Below, piece by piece: positions 1 through 7,409 of a stretch of DNA of 29,680 nucleotides. The stretch is from contig CAVJWC010000013.1 in the NCBI GenBank assembly GCA_963653425.1, positions 1 through 29,680 on the forward strand, in the 5' to 3' direction. Source of the DNA: UMGS692 sp963653425. Lineage in GTDB: Bacteria; Bacillota; Clostridia; Christensenellales; CAG-314. Every line of letters begins with the position of its first letter. The first letter of the stretch is position 1. A program made the translations under genes and the position numbers. The notes under the pieces were generated by a model. It was not told where the DNA came from. It ran no database searches and saw only the letters and a program-made list of their open reading frames with translations.

Positions 1-48
1 AACCGTGCGTTGTGAAAAAAAATTTATAAAAATTTTTTCCGCGCACTC

Positions 49-88
49 AAAAAAAATCTTCGGTAAGCTTGGCACACCGCCAATTACC
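49..88 (-). terminator. Possible minus-strand terminator hairpin
   Basis: Read on the minus strand, GGTAATTGGC (88-79) pairs with GCCAA plus TTACC (73-62, a 2-base bulge), around a five-base loop. After five bases comes a run of eight T. The gap between hairpin and T-run is longer than usual, so this could also be part of an unrecognised structured RNA reading leftwards. No gene for it is visible in the window. Confidence 0.3.
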
Positions 89-340
89 ACGGTGAGTGTC
101 TACCCGTAATCATTGCGGTTGCCCTTTTCTCGGGAACATTAAAAATTGCCAAAGCACCGCCATTTTGTAAGAACGAAAGAATTTTCCTGTAAATTCAGAG
201 TTGCTTTATGTTAAACTTTGAATAATAGTGTAACTTTTGTGAAGTCAAATAATTTTACCTTGACCGTGCATTTCCCTTTTTCTTCACCTGTTTATAACGA
301 AAATCTAACGTTCGGGAATCTTTTCGGCTCGTATGTCCGC

Positions 341-419
341 AAGGTGAACCCTTTGGGATAAAATTCACTAAAGGTGAGCCCTTTGGGATAAAATTCACTA
401 AAGGTGAGCCCTTTGGGAG
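341..419. repeat. 30-base tandem direct repeat, about 2.6 copies
   Basis: Units start at 341, 371 and 401, the last truncated. The consensus begins AAGGTGARCCCTTTGGGA and ends TAAAATTCACTA. Copies 1 and 2 differ at one base. Each unit can fold as GTGA...TCAC around a CCCTTTGGG mini-hairpin. There are no spacers, so it is not a CRISPR array. It lies about 180 bases before the prepilin-like gene. Confidence 0.85.
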
Positions 420-600
420 ACAAGACGTTACTTATGGTTTGCCGAAAAGCGTGTTCGGGGAAGTGCAAAATTGCGCAAAAAAAACGCCGAGAAAATTCGC
501 TATATATTATTATATATAATAATGTTAAGGCGAAGGCGAAAACGCAATCCCCTAAGGAAAGGATAGCCGAACTTTCGTTGTCATCCAAAAAGGAGGAAAA

Positions 601-2631
601 ATGAAAAACAAGAAGAAACAACAAGGCTTTACGCTGGTTGAACTTCTGGTGGTAATCGTTATCATCGGAATTTTAGCGGCGGTTATCGTTCCGAGCGTAT
701 CGAGCGCGATCACGAAAGCCAAAGTTTCCGAAGGCGTTCAGAATGCGAGAAACATCTCGACTCTCCTGACGGCAGAAACTCTGTTCGGCGGTAATTTCGC
801 GCTTCCTTCGGACGTAGAAAAGTTCTGTAAGAACAACGGCTACGACTTGGTTTCCAAAGTCGACGGTTACGCTTACTGGTACAACGCAGAGGACTGCAAG
901 GTAGAATTCATTAAGCTTGAGACCAACGGCACGGCTTCCTCGTCCGTTATCAACGCTTTTGCTTCGGACGGCGATATGGCTCGGCGTTCGAGAATAGAAC
1001 AGATTCACCCGAGCAGTGCCAAGTACTATTACATCGACCAGAAAGACGATTCTCTTCACGAAATCATCGAAACGGTCAGACATCTCGTAGAAAAAGCAAG
1101 AAATCAAAGCGACGCGGGCGCTAATCGTGCGGAAATCGTTGAAAAGATGGACGGACTCGTTAAAGGTTTGAACGGCAAAGTCGACGACGTTAAGAACGTA
1201 GACACCGCTTCCAAGACCTGGATAAATACTTTCGTGCAGACCTTCACTCCCGATAAAACCGTTTATCTCGGCAAGGACGGCTTCTACACGAACGCAACCA
1301 CAAACGAAGACGGCGAAATTGCAGTAGACAGAATTCTCGTTTCCGTAACGAGCGGTGAAGAAACGGGCGAAGTGTTCACCAGCGTGGCTAAGGGCGATAC
1401 GTCGGCAGGTACCGTTACCGCCAAGATCAAAGCTACAGCCGAAATCGTTATTCCGTCGGAAGTTGCCGACGTGGACAGCACGATTGCCGGACAGCTTGCA
1501 ACTGAAGGTAACAAAGTCGTTATCGGCGGAGCAACCAATACGGAAGAACTCGAAAACGCAGGCGTTAACGTAACTTACGCTTCGTCTTTAACCAAAATAG
1601 ATTATAAGGATGTAAAATTCGACACTCAGGCATACTCCGAAAAGCTGGTTAATTTCACCACGGGCTATTCGGTGAAAGTTCCTGCCGCCGCAACGGGTAT
1701 TTATTTCTATCCGTATAAAGTTAATGAGCAAGAAGTAATTCTCGTTGTTTATTCCATAGTGAATGGCGATAATACGGAATATAAACTCGTTGTAACCGAG
1801 AACAAGAAGGAAGATGAAACTACTAAGTACATCTACGGTTCTACCCTTGGCGACTATACGGTAACGTCGGCGATTTCGTTTACCAGCGAAAAGGTTGAAG
1901 TTGTAAAAGATAAAGCAGCAGGCACAGACACTTCTAAACATTACGTATACGCAAACGGTAATAACGGTTACAACTACATTCTTTCGGAGACGTTGATTCC
2001 TGAGATTTCGCTTGAAATTAAAGATTGGGGACTTAAACCCACAGACTTCGTAGACCTTGACCTTACAACCAAAGCGGCATACAAAATGACCGGTAAGATC
2101 GCTGTTCGTTCGACTATTCACCCGGGAGCGGTTGAGTTTCGCGCGGTTGCAGTCGACAAGAACAACAAAGGTTACCGTATCGCCAACGTCGGCTACCTCA
2201 CTAACGTAAATCTCAGCGTTGCTCAGGTTAACGATCAAGGCAGAATTTGCGTTTACGACGGCAACGGTGGCATTAAACGCGCCGTAGACGGAGCGAAAGT
2301 CAGTATTAACCTGTCCGACGTCGCGAAGAACTTCATTAACTTCAAGAACGCTACGGTTATCGTCGATTACGCGTATATGTATAACGAACACGTTCTCACT
2401 ACGACCATGGACGGACAGCTCGCCATTCCGACGGGTAACGTTTATAAGGGCGCAACCGACAACGAAACGAAAGTAAACGTAAATTGGAGCGAAGGCGTTA
2501 AGTTTGACGTAGCCTTTGGCTCTCAGAAAGTAAGCGTTAACGGAACGGATTACGACGTTAACCAAATCAAAATCACGAAGATTACGATTCAAGTAGGAGA
2601 GAAGACGTTATTCGTCCGCAACTACTATTAA
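601..2631 (+). CDS. Very large type IV prepilin-like surface protein
   Basis: The N-terminus is a textbook class III signal: a basic leader ending in Gly9, then FTLVELLVVIVIIGILAAVI, with the conserved Glu at +5 of the predicted mature protein (residue 14). A prepilin peptidase would cut between Gly9 and Phe10. The protein is 676 residues, far larger than ordinary pilins or pseudopilins (about 100-250). The long remainder is beta-rich with many Val, Thr, Asn and Asp and no recognised catalytic motif, so I infer an extracellular adhesin or minor-pilin-like role. The start follows AAGGAGG with ideal spacing. It is the first gene of a probable three-gene operon, with 67 bases to the next. No pilus ATPase, platform protein or prepilin peptidase is in this window. 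Confidence 0.85.
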   Translation: MKNKKKQQGFTLVELLVVIVIIGILAAVIVPSVSSAITKAKVSEGVQNARNISTLLTAETLFGGNFALPSDVEKFCKNNGYDLVSKVDGYAYWYNAEDCKVEFIKLETNGTASSSVINAFASDGDMARRSRIEQIHPSSAKYYYIDQKDDSLHEIIETVRHLVEKARNQSDAGANRAEIVEKMDGLVKGLNGKVDDVKNVDTASKTWINTFVQTFTPDKTVYLGKDGFYTNATTNEDGEIAVDRILVSVTSGEETGEVFTSVAKGDTSAGTVTAKIKATAEIVIPSEVADVDSTIAGQLATEGNKVVIGGATNTEELENAGVNVTYASSLTKIDYKDVKFDTQAYSEKLVNFTTGYSVKVPAAATGIYFYPYKVNEQEVILVVYSIVNGDNTEYKLVVTENKKEDETTKYIYGSTLGDYTVTSAISFTSEKVEVVKDKAAGTDTSKHYVYANGNNGYNYILSETLIPEISLEIKDWGLKPTDFVDLDLTTKAAYKMTGKIAVRSTIHPGAVEFRAVAVDKNNKGYRIANVGYLTNVNLSVAQVNDQGRICVYDGNGGIKRAVDGAKVSINLSDVAKNFINFKNATVIVDYAYMYNEHVLTTTMDGQLAIPTGNVYKGATDNETKVNVNWSEGVKFDVAFGSQKVSVNGTDYDVNQIKITKITIQVGEKTLFVRNYY

Positions 2632-2698
2632 GCCGTAAAAAATACGATGTTTAAGCCTTAACTCGGGCTTTACATAAAAAAATTAAAGGAGAGAAAAA

Positions 2699-4255
2699 AT
2701 GAGAAAAACACAAAAAAACATTATAGTGCTTGCAGTTCTTGCACTCGCACTCGTAGCTTTCTGTGCTTGCGGAGTGATTGCTTCGGCTACCGCCATTAAG
2801 ATCAGCTCTTATCCCAAGACCAGCTACACGACTTCCGACGCGGATTTCGACTGGACCGGTTTCAAACTTGCTATAACCACCAGCGATGGCAACACCACCG
2901 AATACACCTACGATCAGCTTAAAAACCAGGCTAATTTCACAGTTTCCAAATTCGACGACAGCGTAGGTACTCACACCGCTACCATCACCTATCAGACTCT
3001 CGAAGCTACCTTCCAGTACACCGTAGCTGCAGGCACCTTCGCAGGCGGTGAAGGCACGCAGGCAAACCCCTACCAGATCTCGACCGTTGAGCAGTTTAAG
3101 AATATTGGTGTTAACGACAACTACACTTACTTTAAGCTCATAAACGATCTCGATATGGCTGATTATACCACCGTTTCTCTTATTAAAAATGCAGAAATCG
3201 ACGGCGACGGCTATTCTATCAAAAATCTTAAAACATCTCTTGTTAATTATCTTGTAGCAAGTACTTTTAAGAACGTTGATATTTATATTAATATGGAAAA
3301 CGAAAACGCCGTTTTTAACAATCTTGGTAATAAAGATAGCGAGCTTGTTTTAATAGAAAACATTAACGTTTATGGCGTTCAGAATTTTAGAGGAATGGAC
3401 TCTTCGAATACCGGTATATTGGTTTATTGTGTAAGTACACAGCTTTGCAGAATCAAAGACGTAAACATTTATGCAAGTTTATTGTCTACAGCGAAATACA
3501 CTGCAATCTTTGTTGGTTATACTAACTACAATAATGGTGATCTCTATTTTGAAAACGCAAAATTCTACGGATATGCAGAAGGCGAAAGGTTAGGTATCTT
3601 TACCGGTAATACTGTAAGTGGTTTTAAAGACGGCCAAACGTATGCAGATGATTGCCGCCATATATACGTTGACGAAAACAGCGGTAACTATGGTACGATT
3701 ATTACCACTATGGGTAAACCGCAGGCTTTCTTGTTTGGTAACTCAACCGACAATAACCCTCAGAAAGACCGCAGAGTTACTATTAAGAAAAACGACGTTG
3801 AATTGACTACCGAAGAAAACGCAAGTTTCTTTAATAAAGCAGGTTCTACCGCTAAGCAAGTTTATGAAGCAAGCTTGAAGCTTACTAAAGACAGCAACGG
3901 CGCACTTACTATTGCTTGCACCAATGAAAACGTTAAAGCTTACAGAGTCGTTGCAACTATTTGGACTTTGGCTGATACTGGATATACTAATACCTTTACT
4001 TTGATTAACAAGACTTTTGATAAAGTAGGCACAACCGGTATTTACGTTGCAGAGTGGAAGTACAAAGCAGGGCAGGAAGCAGTAGCATCCGATTATGACG
4101 CAACCAATAACTGCTATTATTTCAATCTTGGATTTACTCCTGAAGTAAACACATTCGGTACAAACGCAAAGAGTAGAAAAAACAACGTACAGTACACCGT
4201 TTTTGCTTACGACGAAAGTGGTAAGACTCTTGGTGCGTATATGTACGTTGGTTAA
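2699..4255 (+). CDS. Exported Big_3/GLUG-type surface protein
   Basis: It has a Sec signal peptide (basic MRKTQKN, then a hydrophobic core to about residue 27). Cysteines at the end of the core do not form a canonical lipobox, so lipidation is uncertain. Residues about 33-110 resemble a bacterial Ig-like group 3 domain (SYPKTSY...DWTGFKL...DSVGTHTATITY). From about 115 comes the GxGTxxNPYQIST...FKLINDLDM pattern that opens GLUG-type beta-helix surface proteins. The remaining 370 residues look beta-rich without a motif I can name. The start follows AAAGGAGAG. It lies 67 bases after the prepilin-like gene and 42 before the next, so the three are probably one transcript. I infer a cell-surface adhesive or structural role; no enzymatic residues are seen. 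Confidence 0.75.
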   Translation: MRKTQKNIIVLAVLALALVAFCACGVIASATAIKISSYPKTSYTTSDADFDWTGFKLAITTSDGNTTEYTYDQLKNQANFTVSKFDDSVGTHTATITYQTLEATFQYTVAAGTFAGGEGTQANPYQISTVEQFKNIGVNDNYTYFKLINDLDMADYTTVSLIKNAEIDGDGYSIKNLKTSLVNYLVASTFKNVDIYINMENENAVFNNLGNKDSELVLIENINVYGVQNFRGMDSSNTGILVYCVSTQLCRIKDVNIYASLLSTAKYTAIFVGYTNYNNGDLYFENAKFYGYAEGERLGIFTGNTVSGFKDGQTYADDCRHIYVDENSGNYGTIITTMGKPQAFLFGNSTDNNPQKDRRVTIKKNDVELTTEENASFFNKAGSTAKQVYEASLKLTKDSNGALTIACTNENVKAYRVVATIWTLADTGYTNTFTLINKTFDKVGTTGIYVAEWKYKAGQEAVASDYDATNNCYYFNLGFTPEVNTFGTNAKSRKNNVQYTVFAYDESGKTLGAYMYVG

Positions 4256-4297
4256 CGTAATGTATTTTTAGTCCCTACCCCCTCGGAGGCTAACTGA

Positions 4298-4861
4298 ATG
4301 AGAAAAGTCGGTACAAAAAGCTTGCCCGTATGGGCTGTTATCGTGATTATCGTGGTTTTCGCGGTCGCTCTGACTGCTTATTTCGAGGTGAGATACGGCT
4401 TTCTTTTCGGCGAAGACGGAATTTTCGCTCACGTTGCCTCCGGAGGAGAACCTTTGGAAGAGTTTTCCTCGGCTGTTTTCGAAAGCGCGGAAATGCGTGC
4501 CGACGGAAGAGAGCATACCTTGCGCGTGACTCATATTCCGCTCGGCGCGACCGTAACCTACGACATCGGCAACACCTTTTCCGAAGCCGGAGTCTATACC
4601 GTTACCGCGACGATTTCGATGGAAGGCTACAAAACGAAAACTATGACCGCAACGCTTACGCTTTACAAAGCCTACGTAATAACCTTCAGGCAATTTAGGG
4701 GTCAGCGTGAGTTCGAAGTGAAAGAAGGCGAAACTTTCGACCTGAATCTCGTTCCCGAGATCGAACCTGTCGAAGGTTACACGGCAAAGTGGGAAGATTT
4801 CGACCCGAAACTCACTTCCAACGTCGTAGTGGACGCGATTTATACGAAAATCGCCGATTAA
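4298..4861 (+). CDS. Membrane-anchored protein with Ig-like and InlB-type repeat
   Basis: 187 residues. One N-terminal membrane segment (residues about 10-30, VWAVIVIIVVFAVALTAYF) probably anchors it facing outward. Residues about 70-125 fit an MBG/Ig-like strand pattern (THIPLGATVTYDIGNTF...VYTVTATI). Residues about 127-185 match the Listeria-Bacteroides (InlB B / Flg_new) repeat: a hydrophobic strand, EVKEGETFDL, GYTAKW, then VVVDAIYT. Such repeats are spacers in secreted adhesins. GGAGG lies about eight bases before the ATG. It is the last gene before the terminator at 4970, so it probably closes the surface operon. Confidence 0.7.
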   Translation: MRKVGTKSLPVWAVIVIIVVFAVALTAYFEVRYGFLFGEDGIFAHVASGGEPLEEFSSAVFESAEMRADGREHTLRVTHIPLGATVTYDIGNTFSEAGVYTVTATISMEGYKTKTMTATLTLYKAYVITFRQFRGQREFEVKEGETFDLNLVPEIEPVEGYTAKWEDFDPKLTSNVVVDAIYTKIAD

Positions 4862-4969
4862 CGCAGGAAAAGGGTTTGTATTCTTTTCGGGTAAGCCCGG
4901 ACTTCGTTTTTCGGGCAGTCCGAAAGGATATAAAATCGCGGACATCGGCATTACGGATACCAAAAAAAA

Positions 4970-4997
4970 GGGAGCGACGAAAGTTGCTCTCTTTTTT
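4970..4997 (+). terminator. Intrinsic terminator of the surface operon
   Basis: GGGAGCGAC pairs with GTTGCTCTC (two G-T pairs) around a GAAA loop, followed by six T. It is 109 bases after the last stop of the plus-strand operon. The A-run on its left side would also give a T-run on the minus strand, so it may serve uppP too. Confidence 0.85.
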
Positions 4998-5097
4998 GCG
5001 ATTCGGGCGGTTTGATTTCCCCGTGTTTTCGGGTAACGCAAACCGCTTCTTTCTTTATCGGTTTATATAAAGCCCGTAATATTAAACGTCGGTGAGT

Positions 5098-6093
5098 TTA
5101 CGCTAAAAGCACCGACAAAAGCATAGGAACTGGCAGATACCAGGCGAATTTACGGAAGTTTCCGCTTTTAATAAGGTTTTCCGTGACTTTGAGCGCAAGA
5201 AAGCCGACTATTCCCGAAAGGACAACCGCGACCGCTTTATTTACGGTATCCGTCATTCCCGCAAGAGATAATTCGTTTAGCGCAAACGCTCTTTCGCAAA
5301 GCAAAACCGAGAGTTCGTTAAACGAGCGCAGAAGTTCATTAAACGAGCAAGAGAGTTGATTGAACGAAAGGGCTTGCCCGTGAAGAAGAGAACCGCGCTT
5401 TAAGAGGCTTTCGACAACGTCCGCGACCGCGCCTCCCGAGATTACGGGAATCGACAGCAAAAACGAAAATTCACCCGCTTCTTCTTGCTTAAATCCCAGA
5501 AAGCGGAGTGCGGTTATCGTTGAACCGCTTCTCGACAGCCCCGGTATTACCGCAAGTCCCTGAACTGCTCCGACTATGAGCGCGTCTTTGGCTTTCATTG
5601 CGGAAACAGGCTTGATTGCGCCGTTTTCGGGCGTTTTACAAGGCTGTGAGTCCGCGCGCGAGGGAGTCGCGTTTTTGCGCTGATTTGCGGTTCTTCGCGA
5701 GCGTTCACGAGCCGTGCGTTTACGGGAGTTTCCGCCCGGAAAGAACAGCAGTAGCAGGAAGGTCGCGAGGAATCCGAAGGGAAGAAGGAGGTATTCCGCA
5801 TTTTCGGGTAGCAGGAGTTTCCACGCCACCGCAATCAGAAAGGTCGGCACGCTTGCCAGAAACAGACAGAAAACCCTGTGATCCTTGGGGTTTTTCGCGA
5901 GTTTAAGAAGAGTTTTGCGGTAAAAAACCGTTACCGCGAAGAGCGTTCCCACGTGCAGCCATATAAAAAAGTCCATCCCGGCTTCCGTTCCGAGGATTTT
6001 CTCCGCCAAAAACAGGTGTCCGCTACTCGACACGGGCAGGAATTCCGTCGCGCCCTGAATTATTCCGAAGATTATTGCGTTAAAGAGAGTCAT
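5098..6093 (-). CDS. uppP: Undecaprenyl-diphosphatase with two loop insertions
   Basis: An integral membrane phosphatase that converts undecaprenyl diphosphate to the monophosphate, recycling the lipid carrier for peptidoglycan; it also gives bacitracin resistance. The family signatures are present: GATEFLPVSSSGHL near the N-terminus and the PGLSRSGST phosphate-binding loop. The ATG at 6093 was chosen because AAGGAGCGG lies just before it; the longer frame from 6132 lacks a ribosome site. The protein is 331 residues, against about 265-280 usual. The excess lies in a basic, low-complexity loop before the PGLSRSGS helix (about residues 140-180) and in a repeated FNEL/LNEL segment of about 35 residues before the final helices. 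No frameshift is seen and both halves are in one frame, so it is probably functional, with insertions in loops. Confidence 0.93.
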   Translation of the reverse strand: MTLFNAIIFGIIQGATEFLPVSSSGHLFLAEKILGTEAGMDFFIWLHVGTLFAVTVFYRKTLLKLAKNPKDHRVFCLFLASVPTFLIAVAWKLLLPENAEYLLLPFGFLATFLLLLFFPGGNSRKRTARERSRRTANQRKNATPSRADSQPCKTPENGAIKPVSAMKAKDALIVGAVQGLAVIPGLSRSGSTITALRFLGFKQEEAGEFSFLLSIPVISGGAVADVVESLLKRGSLLHGQALSFNQLSCSFNELLRSFNELSVLLCERAFALNELSLAGMTDTVNKAVAVVLSGIVGFLALKVTENLIKSGNFRKFAWYLPVPMLLSVLLA

Positions 6094-6224
6094 TTTCCGC
6101 TCCTTGAGGCTATATATACATATGATATGCAAAAATCCGCCTTTTTAGGCGTTTTTCGGGAAGTTTTCATAAGGAACGGTTTTCGGAAAAGCTTTACGCA
6201 GAGAGAACGAATGTAAACGCACGC

Positions 6225-6251
6225 AAAAAAAGAGCGACCGATTAGTCGCTC
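6225..6251 (-). terminator. Intrinsic terminator downstream of prfB
   Basis: On the minus strand GAGCGAC (6251-6245) pairs perfectly with GTCGCTC (6238-6232) around a six-base loop and is followed by seven T. It sits 22 bases after the prfB stop, ending the recD2-secA-prfB unit and separating it from uppP. Confidence 0.88.
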
Positions 6252-6272
6252 CCCGTTTGTTTTATTAAACTT

Positions 6273-7365
6273 TTATACTTTTCCGAGGTAATCTTCGATG
6301 AAAGGCTGAATGTTGCCGTCCATAACGTCGGTGATGTTGGCGTTTTCAAAGCCCGTTCTGTGGTCTTTCACGAGCGTATACGGACAGAACACGTAGGAAC
6401 GTATCTGACTGCCCCATTCGATTTTTTTGATTTCGCCTTTGAGCGAGTTGGCTTCTTCCATCTGTTCGCGCTCTTTAAGCTCGATAAGTTTGCCTTTCAG
6501 CATAGCCATAGCCTGAAGTCTGTTCTGAACCTGACTTCTTTCGTTCTGACAAGCCACGATAATGCCCGTAGGAATATGCGTTATTCTTATCGCGCTTTCC
6601 GTCTTGTTGACGTGCTGACCGCCTGCTCCGCTGGAACGATAAGTATCGACTTTAAGGTCTTTGTCGTCGATAACTATATCTATGTCGTTGTCTATCTCGG
6701 GCATAACTTCGAGCGAAGCGAAACTCGTGTGACGGCGTTTGTTCGCGTCGAAAGGCGAGATTCTTACCAGTCTGTGAACGCCCATTTCGGCTTTGAGGTA
6801 ACCGTAGGCGTTTTCGCCTTCAACGGCAAAGGTAACCGATTTTATGCCCGCTTCTTCGCCGTCGAGCATATCCATAAGACGGACTTTATAACCTCTTCTT
6901 TCCGCGTAACGGGTATACATTCTGTAAAGCATGCTTACCCAGTCCTGAGCTTCCGTTCCGCCCGCGCCTGCGTGAAGGGACAAAATAGCGTTGTAGCCGT
7001 CGTATTTACCGCGGAGCAGAGTAGAGATATACAGATCGCTTATATCTTTTTTAAGTTTTTCGTAATCGTCTGCCGCTTCCTCTATGAGTTCGTCGTCGCC
7101 GTCCGCCATTTCGATAAGTTCGGAAACGTCGGTAAGTTTCTTTTCGAGAGAAGTATAAGAATTTATCTTATGTTCAATCGTCTTAGCGCGCTGAGAAACT
7201 TTCTGTGCTTTCGCCTGATCCATCCAGAAATCTTCCGCGTGTTGCTGTTTTGTCAGTTCGTCCAGTTCTTTTTGCAGTCCCGGTAAGTCAAAGGGACTCA
7301 CCTATCCCTTTTAATTTAGCCATTGATTCTCTTATATCCCGGTTGAGATCTTCGATTTGTACCAA
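6273..7365 (-). CDS. prfB: Peptide chain release factor 2 (programmed frameshift)
   Basis: RF2 recognises UGA and UAA stop codons and triggers peptide release in the ribosome. The sequence shows the SPF codon-reading tripeptide (VRISPFDANKRR) and the GGQ release loop (SSGAGGQHVNKTESA). The gene is in two frames. A short first frame starts with TTG at 7365 after AAGGAAGGTGAT and runs 25 codons to an in-frame TGA (7290-7288). The rest of the protein is in the +1 frame. The join CTT TGA C is the classic RF2 autoregulatory slip site, with a Shine-Dalgarno-like AGGTGAG three bases upstream. The product would be about 363 residues, normal for RF2. A gene caller ignoring the shift would wrongly start at GTG 7301. 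It lies 44 bases downstream of secA, a common pairing. Confidence 0.95.
7287..7301 (-). promoter_or_regulatory. Programmed +1 frameshift site of prfB
   Basis: On the minus strand the order is AGGTGAG, spacer TCC, slippery CTT, stop TGA, then C. In known RF2 genes low RF2 activity lets the ribosome pause at UGA and slip forward, so RF2 controls its own synthesis. The stop is codon 26 from the TTG start, the same position as in Escherichia coli. Confidence 0.93.
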
Positions 7366-7409
7366 ATTTATCACCTTCCTTTGTCTTTATTTATATTTAA
7401 TCGGTTTGA

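Larger units (their letters stand above)
1..600. other. Non-coding leader region upstream of the surface-protein operon
   Basis: No convincing gene is seen; the short frames here have no ribosome site and are low complexity or repeat encoded. The stretch holds an A/T-rich palindrome near 13-40 flanked by GTGCG and CGCAC, a 10-bp hairpin at 62-88, a 30-base direct repeat at 341-419, and an alternating A/T tract at 501-523 containing a TATAAT (515-520) that could be the -10 of the downstream operon. I see no matching -35 for it. Confidence 0.5.

Noticed and set aside
341..419. CRISPR array
   Set aside because: The 30-base units are directly adjacent with no spacers, and no cas gene is present.
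7299..7301. GTG at 7301 as the prfB start
   Set aside because: It is the artefact of ignoring the programmed frameshift. The N-terminal RF2 residues are encoded upstream in another frame with a proper ribosome site.
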